From Bacillota bacterium (lineage in GTDB: Bacteria > Bacillota > Limnochordia > Darwinibacteriales > Darwinibacteriaceae): DNA of 64,000 bases. Below the pieces are notes generated by a model, which saw only the letters and a list, made by a program, of their open reading frames with translations, did not search any database and was not told the origin of the DNA. The stretch covers positions 1-64,000 of the forward strand of contig DUPN01000050.1 of the NCBI GenBank assembly GCA_012838305.1, written 5' to 3'. This document shows, piece by piece, positions 36,516-45,193 of this stretch (its first letter is position 1; every line of letters begins with the position of its first letter). A program made the position numbers and the translations under genes.

Positions 36516-37684
36516 CCCTGACAGAGGCGGTAGATGCCCAAGACATCACTTTGCCCGAGGGGCAGGAAACTGCCGAGTCTTTTCGTATCGCCCGCTGTAG
36601 CCATTTCGGCCATGTCCTCCAGCCGATCAGCGGGGATGTTGGCGTCAGACAAGGTTGTGGGCAGGCCAATACGGCGGAAAAAGTCCTCTAGACGCCGGAT
36701 TCCTTCCAGAATTGTCTGTTCTGGATGATGGAAATTCTGTTCCACACCGAAGACGCGGACCGCAAACTGCACAAAACGCTCTGGATCCTGTCGGTATACA
36801 TACTTCATCCAAGCAGGAAACACAATGGCTAATCCCGCACCATGGGCCAGATCATACATTGCGCTCAGCTCATGCTCAATGGCATGGGAAGCCCAGTCCT
36901 CGCTGCGGCCCACACCCAACAGACCGTTATGGGCCACCGTTCCAGCCCACATAATATTCGCCCTTGCCCCGTAATTCTCCGGTTCGGCAATCGCCTGAGG
37001 AGCTTCCTGGATAATGCTGCGCATGGCTCCCTCGCAGAGATGATCGCCCAAACCCACATGGTCTTCCCTGGTGAAATAGCGTTCTAAGATATGGGCAAAC
37101 ATATCAGCCACGCCGCAGGCGGTCTGATACGCAGGCAAGGTGTAGGTGAGTTCCGGATTCATCAAGGCGAATTTCGGACGCATGAGAACAGAACCATATC
37201 CGACTTTCCGCCAACCATCCTCGTTGGTCACAACAGCACTGGTACTGGATTCGCTCCCCGCGGCAGGAATGGTCAAGACCACACCCACGGGTAAGGTCTC
37301 CCTCGCTTTGGCCTTTCCTGCATAAAAATCCCAGACATCTCCCTCATACGGAACGCCGATGGCGATGGATTTGGCGGAATCGATCACACTTCCCCCGCCC
37401 ACGGCCAAGATCAGATCCACCCGCTCCTCACGTGCCAACGCAATGCCTTGACGAACAAGGCTCAACCGCGGATTGGGCTGAACACCGCCGAGCTCCACGA
37501 TCTCCAAACCTGCCTCTTGGAGCGAGGCTGTCACCCGGTCCTTGAGACCCGTACGTACAATGTGCCCGCCGCCATAGTGTAGCAAAACCTTCTTACCCCA
37601 TGCTGCCGCCTCTTTACCTGCGTGTTCCTCCGCTCCCCGTCCGAAGACAATCTTTGTGATGTTAGAATACGTAAAGTCAAGCAT
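36512..37684 (-). CDS. Iron-containing alcohol dehydrogenase (BdhA/YqhD-like)
   Basis: A 390-residue NAD(P)H-dependent dehydrogenase of the Fe-ADH family. AVGGGSVIDSAKSIAIG near residue 94 is the nucleotide-binding motif. Metal ligands are visible as D in GVADMFAHILERYF (with a His four residues on), the first His of HAIEHELSAMYD and the His of LAHGAGLAIVFPAWM. The length and the order of segments match butanol/aldehyde reductases. In a fermentative anaerobe with PFOR it would dispose of reducing power by making alcohols. It is the last gene of the long minus-strand run that begins with the LolD-like ATPase, 17 bases after the GH130 gene. Confidence 0.88.
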   Translation of the reverse strand: MLDFTYSNITKIVFGRGAEEHAGKEAAAWGKKVLLHYGGGHIVRTGLKDRVTASLQEAGLEIVELGGVQPNPRLSLVRQGIALAREERVDLILAVGGGSVIDSAKSIAIGVPYEGDVWDFYAGKAKARETLPVGVVLTIPAAGSESSTSAVVTNEDGWRKVGYGSVLMRPKFALMNPELTYTLPAYQTACGVADMFAHILERYFTREDHVGLGDHLCEGAMRSIIQEAPQAIAEPENYGARANIMWAGTVAHNGLLGVGRSEDWASHAIEHELSAMYDLAHGAGLAIVFPAWMKYVYRQDPERFVQFAVRVFGVEQNFHHPEQTILEGIRRLEDFFRRIGLPTTLSDANIPADRLEDMAEMATAGDTKRLGSFLPLGQSDVLGIYRLCQG

Positions 37685-37701
37685 ACTCTTCCTCCTCCTG
37701 A

Positions 37702-38688
37702 TTAAGAGATCATAGAATTATCCTTCGTGAACTGAACCAATTCCTGCACATAGCCAAAAGCAATCGCAGTTACTGTATCCGCGCCTCCATAGTACAAAGC
37801 CATGCGCCCCGTTGCACTATCCACCAGAGCGGCACAGGGGAAAGCCACATTGGGAACATCACCGACGCACTCATAGTACGTTTGCGGTGATAAGATATAG
37901 GGATGGGTCCGGGCAAGCACTTTCCAAGGCTGATCAAGATCCAGCAGGGCAGCACCGACACTGTAGACGAAACCGTTACAGGATGTGAGGACACCATGGT
38001 AGATCAGGAGCCAGCCTTCGGACGTTTCAATGGGGATGGGACCTGCCCCGATTTTCGTAGACTGCCACCCAAGGGTGGTGCCCATGACATGGCGATGCCG
38101 GCCCCAATAGGTCAGGTCAGGGCTCTCACTGTAAAAAATGTCCCCGAAGGGAGTGTGTCCATTGTCGCTCGGCCGAGAGAGCATGGCGAAGTTGCCCTTA
38201 ATCTTGCGCGGGAAGAGCACCCCATTGCGGTTAAAGGGCAAAAAGGCGTTCTCCAACTGATAAAATGTCGCAAAATCCTTCGTATAGGCCACACCAATAG
38301 TTGGGCCGTGGTAGCCATTGCACCAGGTGATGTAGTAGCGGTCCTCGATCCGGACCACTCGGGGATCATAACCGTAGACAAAATCTCCAATGTCTGGATC
38401 ATAACAGACAAAGGAGATGGGGTCATGCTCAATGGTCCAGTTCAGGGCATCCTTACTGCGTCCAGAATGGATGCGCATCTCTCGGGCTCTATTGTCCACC
38501 CGAAATACACCGCGAAATTCTTCACCGAAAGGTACCACAGCGCTGTTAAATATGCTGTTGGCGCAGGGGATTAGATCCCGGGGAATCACCGGGTTTTGAG
38601 AAAAGCGCCATAAAACATCACTACTTCCAGCCGGCCGCTCCTCCCAGGGAATATGGGGAAGTCTCTCACCAACGATCCTTACACTCAT
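37702..38688 (-). CDS. Glycoside hydrolase family 130 phosphorylase
   Basis: A 328-residue protein of the five-bladed propeller type. The segment [28 protein letters not shown] (about residues 108-135) has the DPR motif whose Asp is the proton donor in characterised GH130 enzymes; [20 protein letters not shown] and [12 protein letters not shown] are also typical. The family phosphorolyses beta-mannosidic links, for example mannosyl-glucose or mannosyl-N-acetylglucosamine. No signal peptide, so it is cytoplasmic. AAGGAGG is six bases before the ATG at 38688. It sits between the cyclophilin and alcohol dehydrogenase genes with short gaps; no mannoside transporter is next to it. Confidence 0.87.
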   Translation of the reverse strand: MSVRIVGERLPHIPWEERPAGSSDVLWRFSQNPVIPRDLIPCANSIFNSAVVPFGEEFRGVFRVDNRAREMRIHSGRSKDALNWTIEHDPISFVCYDPDIGDFVYGYDPRVVRIEDRYYITWCNGYHGPTIGVAYTKDFATFYQLENAFLPFNRNGVLFPRKIKGNFAMLSRPSDNGHTPFGDIFYSESPDLTYWGRHRHVMGTTLGWQSTKIGAGPIPIETSEGWLLIYHGVLTSCNGFVYSVGAALLDLDQPWKVLARTHPYILSPQTYYECVGDVPNVAFPCAALVDSATGRMALYYGGADTVTAIAFGYVQELVQFTKDNSMIS

Positions 38689-38712
38689 GGTCATCCTCCT
38701 TGATGCTTTCTG

Positions 38713-39321
38713 CTAGATCGTATCGGGCTCGGGATACTCAACTCCGAACGTTTCTACCGTAAGCTTCTCCATGCGCTGCTCCGCAAGGGGTTTATCCATT
38801 CTATCCCGGGGTGCCGATACAATGGCATCGGCCACGTCCATGCCCTTCACCACCTGGCCAAAGGCCGCGTAGGCACCGTCTAGATGGGGAGCATCAGCCA
38901 CCATCAGGAAAAACTGGGAGCCTGCTGAATCGGGCCTGTTTGTGCGGGCCATGGAAATAACGCCCCGCTGGTGCTGGAGGGTATTGGCAAAACCATTCTG
39001 TTCAAATTCTCCCTTAATGCTATAGCCGGGACCGCCTGTGCCTGTACCTGTTGGATCTCCACCCTGGATCATGAAACCTGGAATGATACGGTGAAAGATC
39101 AGTCCATCATAATATCCCTTTTGTACCAGAGAAATAAAGTTGTGCACGGTGTTAGGGGCAACCTCGGGGAACAGTTCAATTTCCATCACCCCAAGTTCAC
39201 CACAGTCTACTGTAACCACAGGGTTTTTCGCCTGCGCATCCTCCGCATGAGCGGGATTTGCTGCAGCAATAACCATGGCCACAACTCCAAATATCAGCCC
39301 TGCCGTCCGCACATAATCCAC
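38713..39321 (-). CDS. Exported cyclophilin-type peptidyl-prolyl isomerase
   Basis: About 202 residues from the GTG at 39321, eight bases after GGAGG. A signal peptide (hydrophobic core AGLIFGVVAMVIAAA, then NPAHA cleavage) precedes a full cyclophilin domain: NTVHNFISLVQKGYYDGLIFHRIIPGFMIQGGDPTGTGTGGPGY, GVISMARTNRPDSAGSQFFLMV and YAAFGQVVKGMDVAD. The catalytic Arg of FHRI and the FM/Q residues are present. An exported cyclophilin matches the periplasmic PpiA class that helps fold exported proteins. It is encoded 33 bases after the barrel-protein gene, which supports an envelope role. Confidence 0.88.
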   Translation of the reverse strand: MDYVRTAGLIFGVVAMVIAAANPAHAEDAQAKNPVVTVDCGELGVMEIELFPEVAPNTVHNFISLVQKGYYDGLIFHRIIPGFMIQGGDPTGTGTGGPGYSIKGEFEQNGFANTLQHQRGVISMARTNRPDSAGSQFFLMVADAPHLDGAYAAFGQVVKGMDVADAIVSAPRDRMDKPLAEQRMEKLTVETFGVEYPEPDTI

Positions 39322-39354
39322 TGCGCCAACCTCCATCTGTATGATTTTCTTTGC

Positions 39355-40674
39355 TTAAAAGGACCCACTGCCCAACGTTACGCTGGCAAAGACCGTGGTA
39401 CTCTTGGCCAAGCCTCCAAACTCTGTTGCTTCCCCACCATAATTGAAGGCCACCCCTATGCTGGGCGAAATTTTGCTGATGGGGGGAAGGCTCAAGGTTG
39501 CGCTCACAGTGCCCGATTGATCCGACAAGTTGCTATTGAGAAAGATAGAAACGGACAGCTTCGTGTTCAGCAGTTTGTTCCATCCCACCATGGCCCCGAG
39601 GTAATGCCTGCCGGTGGAACCCAGATCAGTTAGCCGGATTTTGGCCGCTTCCGCAGGATTTGTGATCAGCAGCAAGCCATAGTACTTACGGAGATTCTGC
39701 ACCTCCTCCTGTTTTCGGTACCCTTCACCATTGAAGTAATACTGCGCTGCTGCAGTCAAATTAAACAGCCCTTCGGGGTCATCATGACTATACCTGGCCC
39801 CAACCGTGGTATGGAAGAAAAGCTGATCCTTTTTGTAAACCGGATAGTGGAAGGGCAGATCTCCGGCGAAGGCCTTGTCCGAGCCCTTACTCAGAACCGC
39901 TTCCCCGAAGATGGCAAAATCACCCAGGGAAGACGAGAACGTCAGCATACCCCGGGGAGCCTTGTCCTTTTGGTAAAAACCACCCAGGCCGATCTCGGTC
40001 CCCCCTACCACAAATTCCATCTTGGGAGCGAGGGCCACCTTGGATATGACATCCACGTCGTCCAAGAGGGTGTAGAGGTAATAGTTGGTGCTGCCTCTGG
40101 GGTAGTGCACTTTCAAAGCCACGGGACCTTCCCGTTCTGCTCCTGGGTCGAGGGGATCAAGGCGCCCGATATTGATCACATCGGCTGGACTAAAGAAATA
40201 GCCCACGCCCCATTTCACGTTTTGCTTTCCAGCCCGGAAGAACACTTTGTTCTCATAGTTAAAATCGGAGAATAGCTCTTGGAGGCTGATCTCCAGTGGA
40301 TCCTGGGCGTTTGCTCTTCCGCCGCGCTGCTTGTTAACTGCAGAGCTGAGGCCCAGCTTGCCAAAGACTCTAAAGTTAGGATCGGGCCTCGCATCGAGGT
40401 AGAGTTGACCGCCCAAGGATACCCCCAGATTATCCAAGGGATCAGCCCCTTCCACCAAGGTTCTGGAAGCATTGGCCGAAAACCGGTAGTTTCCCCCGTA
40501 ATCCCAGCCGTCCTGGACTAAAAGGGCTTCCTCCGGCGGCAGAGTCCCTTGCTCTTCCTCGAGTTCCACAAATAAATCGCCGCCAAAAAGGTCATCGAAA
40601 TCTGTGGCCCAGGCTGTACCCCTTACACCTAGGGAAAAAAACAGTACAGCCAGGAGGATTACCTTATTGCGCAT
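39355..40674 (-). CDS. Putative outer-membrane beta-barrel protein
   Basis: A 439-residue exported protein. Signal peptide at residues 1-23 (MRNKVILLAVLFFSLGVRGTAWA). The mature part is made of alternating hydrophobic and polar residues with many Gly, Tyr and Phe, typical of amphipathic barrel strands (for example NPNFRVFGKLGLSSAV-like stretches and STTVFASVTLGSGSF), with no hydrophobic helix. It ends in Phe, the usual outer-membrane insertion signal. The KVFFRAGKQNVKWGVGYFFSPADVIN segment recalls DUF1302-type porin-like proteins by memory. It lies 11 bases after the LolA-like gene, within an ABC/LolA-like cassette. Function unproven: it could be the outer-membrane end of a lipid or lipoprotein route, or a porin. 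Confidence 0.75.
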   Translation of the reverse strand: MRNKVILLAVLFFSLGVRGTAWATDFDDLFGGDLFVELEEEQGTLPPEEALLVQDGWDYGGNYRFSANASRTLVEGADPLDNLGVSLGGQLYLDARPDPNFRVFGKLGLSSAVNKQRGGRANAQDPLEISLQELFSDFNYENKVFFRAGKQNVKWGVGYFFSPADVINIGRLDPLDPGAEREGPVALKVHYPRGSTNYYLYTLLDDVDVISKVALAPKMEFVVGGTEIGLGGFYQKDKAPRGMLTFSSSLGDFAIFGEAVLSKGSDKAFAGDLPFHYPVYKKDQLFFHTTVGARYSHDDPEGLFNLTAAAQYYFNGEGYRKQEEVQNLRKYYGLLLITNPAEAAKIRLTDLGSTGRHYLGAMVGWNKLLNTKLSVSIFLNSNLSDQSGTVSATLSLPPISKISPSIGVAFNYGGEATEFGGLAKSTTVFASVTLGSGSF

Positions 40675-40685
40675 GTTCTTCCCTC

Positions 40686-41453
40686 CTAACGGTTCACTCT
40701 CTCAATATATGCTTTGGTAAAAACATGATCAGGTATGTCGCTGACTGAGATCTCGCTTACACTGATCTGTGTCTTCTGCCCTTCCACCAGCTCGTCAAGG
40801 AAGATCAGCTGTACCGGAATGAACACGTCACCCACCTTAGTGTACTTGGGGAAGAGACTTGTACGCATCAGTCGATAGGTCAAGCTGTACTCTTCAGCCT
40901 TCAGCACTAACTCACTGTCCTTGGTCACCCAGATCTTGGCATAGGGAAAGGGAACGGTATCATCCACCGCCTTAAGATCAATGATGTACACGTCAAAACT
41001 ACCCAGAACGCCTTCCATGTACCCCTCCACCTCATAGGAGTCGGAGTAGCTCGTAGAGCCGAAGTCTGCGTTCCTGGCGTCGGAACCCTGGAAGGTTTCT
41101 TTCAGGGAGGTGTGGGCAAACTGGCGGCTGGAGGGATCATAGAACCACAGATTGTCACCTTCCAAGAGATACCCCTGCCCCTTTTCGGTTATGGGTTCCT
41201 GAATGAGGAGCAAAAAGCGCTCACCATCATCCCGTCGAAACTGCCGTACCACCATTTTTTCGATCCCGGATTCGGGATTCTCCACAATCATGGTCAGTAA
41301 GGCGGAAAAGTCGGTACGATCAAAGCGGGATTGTTCATCAAGGCGTTTGAGAATGGCCTCAATGTGAGTAAAATCTTTATCTTGCGCCCCAACGGCCAAC
41401 GCTGCGGCTAGGACAAGGAGCAACAGCACAAAAATGCGTGTGATTTTCTTCAT
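40686..41453 (-). CDS. LolA-like outer membrane lipoprotein-sorting protein
   Basis: A 255-residue exported protein with a signal peptide (MKKITRIFVLLLLVLAAALAVGAQ). The mature domain resembles the LolA-like family annotated as outer membrane lipoprotein-sorting protein: DFSALLTMIVENPESGIEKMVVRQFRRDDGERFLLLIQEP, KGQGYLLEGDNLWFYDPSSRQFAH and DVYIIDLKAVDD followed by YAKIWVTKDSELVLKAEEY. The fold is an open beta sheet that carries acyl chains. AGGAGGG precedes the ATG. It is 11 bases after the second permease gene and 11 before the barrel gene. The likely role is to carry a lipid or lipoprotein across the periplasm, taken from family and context. Confidence 0.82.
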   Translation of the reverse strand: MKKITRIFVLLLLVLAAALAVGAQDKDFTHIEAILKRLDEQSRFDRTDFSALLTMIVENPESGIEKMVVRQFRRDDGERFLLLIQEPITEKGQGYLLEGDNLWFYDPSSRQFAHTSLKETFQGSDARNADFGSTSYSDSYEVEGYMEGVLGSFDVYIIDLKAVDDTVPFPYAKIWVTKDSELVLKAEEYSLTYRLMRTSLFPKYTKVGDVFIPVQLIFLDELVEGQKTQISVSEISVSDIPDHVFTKAYIERVNR

Positions 41454-41464
41454 CGAAAACCCTC

Positions 41465-42802
41465 CTAAGTATGGGAACTGAGTGCCTTCATCGGAGACAA
41501 TTTGGCGGCGGCCCTTGCTGGCCAGTAGGCCGCAATCAGACTAGTGAAAACGACTAAGGCTGTGTTCAGAATCGTCTCTGGCAGAGATAAAGCGAAGCTG
41601 ATCCTCCCGTCATCCAGGAAAAACTGCATGGACGGTGCAGCATTAAAGCGGATGCTCCCCACCACTAAGGTAACAACGGCTGAAAGCACCAGCCCGGCCA
41701 GGCAGCCCAATAGGCCAAGGAAGACGGCTTCCCAGAGGAAAATATGCTTAACTTGCTTCTGGTGCATGCCAAAGGCACGCATAGTACCAATTTCCTTCGT
41801 CCGTTCAATCATCATCATCCTAAATGTGTTGGTGATCCCAACCATGGTCACCACGAGCAGAATCAGAAAGATCACCAAACCGACGCGATTCAAAACACCC
41901 ACGACCAGTTCTACAGCCTCCATAATCTGGTTAATATTCATGACCTGATACCTTGTACCTTCCCAGCGTGTGACTTCTTCCTGCTGGGGCAGGGGATCAA
42001 TGGGCATGCCTCCCACCGTTACGGACACCTCGGGCTCCGCTTCTGCTTCGACTTCTTCTTGCTCGTCGGGATTTCTGAGAGCCTCTCTGAAGGTGCGGGC
42101 GAAGATCTCTACCCCGTCCAAATCGGTGACAAACATATTCAACAGCTGGTACTCATGGGGATCCATGCCCAAGAGGGCATTCAGATAGGAGCGACTGATA
42201 TACGAGGCTGACAGACCGAGCTGCTCTTGATCCTCAATCAATGCCGCCACCTTGACCTCTCCCACGTTTTGTTGACCTGTGAGGGTCTCCAAGCGGATCA
42301 GGAGGGTCTCGCCCACCAAGACCCCCAATCGTTCCGCCACCGGTTGGGGCAGGATAATCACGTCATCCTGGGTAAGAACCTCGTTCAGAGAACCCTCCGT
42401 AACAGCGAGGCTGCCGAGGAGTTTATCTTCTTCCTCAAAGTCAACACCATAGAGAAGGTGCATGGTTTGTTTGGAACCAAAAATCAAGGAGGGCATGGCC
42501 TGGCTGCGACGGGTGAAGCCCTCAATCTGCGCTGCATTTTCTTCTAGCAGGCGATCTAAACGCCCATCGGGGCGAATTTTCATGATCATCTGCCCAGCAT
42601 CCGTCCACTCCCGCCCCATAATAAAGACGTGACCGCCCAAGGCATGGGAAAAATTGTCACGAATATTGCCCACCACGCCACCGGTGAGCGCGTTAATCAG
42701 GGTGATCACCAACATGCCGAAGGCGATGGCTCCGGCCAGGAGGAAACTGCGCTTTTTCTGTCGAGAGATATTGCGAAACGCTACCTTCATCGTTAGGAAC
42801 AT
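41465..42802 (-). CDS. FtsX/LolE-type ABC permease, second subunit
   Basis: A 445-residue membrane protein with the MacB/LolCE topology: one helix near the N-terminus (about residues 17-37, FLLAGAIAFGMLVITLINAL), a large periplasmic domain (about 40-300), and three C-terminal helices with the FtsX domain (VGLVIFLILLVVTMVGITNTFRMMMIERTKEIGTMRAFGMHQKQV). An acidic insert (EEVEAEAEPEVSV) lies in the periplasmic part. The ATG at 42802, after GAGGTGAT, is chosen over the GTG at 42811. It overlaps or abuts the first permease and should form a heterodimer with it. Confidence 0.87.
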   Translation of the reverse strand: MFLTMKVAFRNISRQKKRSFLLAGAIAFGMLVITLINALTGGVVGNIRDNFSHALGGHVFIMGREWTDAGQMIMKIRPDGRLDRLLEENAAQIEGFTRRSQAMPSLIFGSKQTMHLLYGVDFEEEDKLLGSLAVTEGSLNEVLTQDDVIILPQPVAERLGVLVGETLLIRLETLTGQQNVGEVKVAALIEDQEQLGLSASYISRSYLNALLGMDPHEYQLLNMFVTDLDGVEIFARTFREALRNPDEQEEVEAEAEPEVSVTVGGMPIDPLPQQEEVTRWEGTRYQVMNINQIMEAVELVVGVLNRVGLVIFLILLVVTMVGITNTFRMMMIERTKEIGTMRAFGMHQKQVKHIFLWEAVFLGLLGCLAGLVLSAVVTLVVGSIRFNAAPSMQFFLDDGRISFALSLPETILNTALVVFTSLIAAYWPARAAAKLSPMKALSSHT

Positions 42803-42807
42803 CCAGA

Positions 42808-44289
42808 TCACCTCGAACTTTCCATGGCCTTCAAAGGCGACGTTCTCATGACAATAGCGGTGGGATAGGTGCTGGCGACAACACCCACGATAAGGATCAC
42901 CACGAAGGACATGATCACCGACGACAGCGATAAAACGGGACGAAGCACCGGGCCGCCGTAGATGATCTCAAAAAAGACATTGCTGGCCTTTAGCCCCACC
43001 CGATTAAGGATAAAGAGTACCAGAGCTCCACAAAGCACGCCGATTGTACCTGCAACTCCTGAAAGGAGTAAAGTTTCCCAGACAACCATGCGTCGTACGA
43101 AGCGCTTCTGGGCACCGATGGCCCGCATCGTCCCGATTTCTGCCATGCGTTCCGTCACCGAGATGACTAAGGTATTCATGATAATGATAATGGCCACGAT
43201 GGCGATGACAAAGACAACACCGTTAAAAATGCTCTTGATACCATAGGACAGCTCGGCCATGGCCCCGGCTCCCTGCAGCCACGTTCTAGTCTGGGCCGCA
43301 ATGCCTTGATCAGCAAAGAACCTGGCGAAGTCTGCCTCTGCCTGCCTTAGGTAGCGCTCGTCAGTCAAACGAACCAAGAGGTACTGCCAGGCTCCCAGAT
43401 CCTCCACATTGGATTCGTCCCTGCCCGTGGTATCGCCGAGCAGGGAGAACCAGTAATCATCTCCAACGTTCCCCTCTTCCACCTCGACCGGGGCAAAAAG
43501 GGAATCAAAGGAAGCAAAAATGTCGTCTTCATCAATCGTTCCAAGAAAAGCACGTTCATCCTCGTTCAGGTCTACCGCTGTGGTGTGACCCACCACCATT
43601 CCGGCCAGGGCTCTCACATTGGAAATGTCCATCAAGGAAACCATGTCCAGCTGCACATTGGATTGCTTGAACTGAAAGATCCCGGTGATCTGCACTTCAC
43701 GAATTCGCATCCCCGTGAGGGTGCTCGCTGAAGTAAACAAAAGCTTATCTCCTGGTCGGAACGTAAAACCAACGCGCCTCTCCAAGAGTTCGGCTACCGT
43801 CTTGTTTAGGAGGACTCCCTGCTCACCTGGCTGCCAGAACTCTCCTTCCAAGAGTTCTACATTGTCGGGAAACATAGCTTGGTACTGCCCAGGAATGACG
43901 CCAAAGAGCTGCGTCGCGCCGAGCATGGTCTCCCCCCTGGAGATCATCGCTGCCCCTGACACCTGGGGATTGATGTACTCTACATAGGGAAGTGAATTGG
44001 CAAACTCTACAATCTCTGCATAGTCGGGAATTCTAGGGACGGCCTGTTCGATGGCGGTAACGTCCTGGTATCCAAATAGAGTCAGATTACCCCGACTTTG
44101 CCCTGTGATCATGAGGTGTCCTGTGTAATTCTTGATATAATAGCGTTCGATGCCCGCGGCCGCGGAATCCATAAAGGAGTTGCCCACCACCAAGACCATG
44201 ATGCCAATCACCATGATCACACCGATGATGGTCGTCTTAACCTTGTGTTCGCGAATATTACGCCAGGCAATGGTGAGGATGATTCTCAT
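42808..44289 (-). CDS. FtsX/LolC-type ABC permease, first subunit
   Basis: A 493-residue membrane protein. One N-terminal helix (TTIIGVIMVIGIMVLVVGNSF, about residues 20-40), a periplasmic domain of about 300 residues, then three helices starting with GVVFVIAIVAIIIIMNTLVISVTERMAEIGTMRAIGAQKRFV, the FtsX signature including the cytoplasmic coupling helix. The periplasmic domain is larger than in the partner. The ATG overlaps the stop of the ATPase gene (ATGA), showing coupling. With the ATPase and second permease it makes a complete type VII (mechanotransmission) ABC transporter of the kind that extracts lipoproteins or drives periplasmic partners. Confidence 0.87.
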   Translation of the reverse strand: MRIILTIAWRNIREHKVKTTIIGVIMVIGIMVLVVGNSFMDSAAAGIERYYIKNYTGHLMITGQSRGNLTLFGYQDVTAIEQAVPRIPDYAEIVEFANSLPYVEYINPQVSGAAMISRGETMLGATQLFGVIPGQYQAMFPDNVELLEGEFWQPGEQGVLLNKTVAELLERRVGFTFRPGDKLLFTSASTLTGMRIREVQITGIFQFKQSNVQLDMVSLMDISNVRALAGMVVGHTTAVDLNEDERAFLGTIDEDDIFASFDSLFAPVEVEEGNVGDDYWFSLLGDTTGRDESNVEDLGAWQYLLVRLTDERYLRQAEADFARFFADQGIAAQTRTWLQGAGAMAELSYGIKSIFNGVVFVIAIVAIIIIMNTLVISVTERMAEIGTMRAIGAQKRFVRRMVVWETLLLSGVAGTIGVLCGALVLFILNRVGLKASNVFFEIIYGGPVLRPVLSLSSVIMSFVVILIVGVVASTYPTAIVMRTSPLKAMESSR

Positions 44290-44999
44290 AATAGGTTCCC
44301 TGCCTTAGCCCCAGTCTTACTGTCCTCGACGACGAGGCCATCGAGGAGCTGAATCACGTGATCGGCGATCTCCATAATGGTTCGGTCGTGGGTGGAGAAG
44401 ATAAAGGTCGTGTTGAGCTCAGCGTTCATTTTCTTCATCAGTTCGATAATGCTTTGACCGGTCTTGGAGTCCAGATTCGCCGTGGGCTCATCGGCCAAGA
44501 CGATCTCCGGTTTGGTGGCAAGGGCTCTGGCAATGGCCACCCTCTGCCTTTGCCCTCCGGACAGTTCGTTCGATTTGTGGTGCATATGGTCGGCAAGTCC
44601 CACCGCCTCCACTAAGAACTCGATCCACTCTTTGATCTCCTTCTTGCTGGGGCGATTCTTACCTAAGAGCAGGGGAAACTCAATATTCTCGTACACATTG
44701 AGCACAGGAATCAGGTTAAAGGATTGGAAAATGAAGCCCAGCGTTTCATGGCGCAGCGTGGTGAGGCCTTTATCCTTCAAGCCCTCGGTGATCGTGCCAT
44801 CAATACGCACAACGCCCTCTGTGGGCTGGTCAATACAGCCGATAAGATTGAGAATGGTCGATTTCCCCGACCCTGACGGCCCCACAATCGAGGCAAAGTC
44901 TCCCTTGTCTATGGCAAAGGTTACACCCCTCAAGGCATGGACTTCTGCCTTCCCGAGTGTATAGACCTTCTTAACGTTCTCCAGTTCAACTATGGCCAT
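44286..44999 (-). CDS. LolD/MacB-type ABC ATPase
   Basis: A 237-residue nucleotide-binding protein. Walker A GPSGSGKSTILN (about residue 38), Q-loop FIFQSFNLIPVLNVYENIEFPLL, signature LSGGQRQRVAIARAL, Walker B IVLADEPTANLDSKTG, and the switch His in FSTHDRTIM. The LNVYENIEFPLLL stretch is typical of the LolD/MacB/FtsE branch. It is the first gene after a good sigma-A promoter and feeds energy to the two FtsX-type permeases encoded downstream. The short leader is about 25 bases, with GGGGA as ribosome site. Confidence 0.92.
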   Translation of the reverse strand: MAIVELENVKKVYTLGKAEVHALRGVTFAIDKGDFASIVGPSGSGKSTILNLIGCIDQPTEGVVRIDGTITEGLKDKGLTTLRHETLGFIFQSFNLIPVLNVYENIEFPLLLGKNRPSKKEIKEWIEFLVEAVGLADHMHHKSNELSGGQRQRVAIARALATKPEIVLADEPTANLDSKTGQSIIELMKKMNAELNTTFIFSTHDRTIMEIADHVIQLLDGLVVEDSKTGAKAGNLL

Positions 45000-45031
45000 C
45001 GGATCGTCCCCTTTTTTGCCCTAATATAATC

Positions 45032-45060
45032 AGTATACCCCAGTGGGTGTGTCTATTCAA
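45032..45060 (-). promoter_or_regulatory. Sigma-A promoter of the LolD-FtsX-LolA-barrel operon
   Basis: Reading on the minus strand: TTGAAT, a 17-base spacer and TATACT. The start of transcription would be about 25 bases before the ATPase ATG. No other promoter of this quality was seen down to 36512. Confidence 0.75.
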
Positions 45061-45136
45061 TGTTTCCCCTTCCCGGTGGCAAATTCCTGGATGCACATAG
45101 TAATTCGCCCCTGGCTGGCCTTGGGCTGTCCGTAAC

Positions 45137-45175
45137 AAAAAAGCCGGGTGGTCCCTGCAGGCCCCAACGCGGCTC
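45137..45175 (-). terminator. Intrinsic terminator after the NuoL/MrpD-like gene
   Basis: On the minus strand, AGCCGCGTTGGGGCC-TGCA-GGGACCACCCGGCT style pairing with a few mismatches is followed by TTTTTT. It isolates the proton-channel gene from the envelope operon. Confidence 0.8.
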
Positions 45176-45193
45176 TTTTCTTCCTAGCTCATC

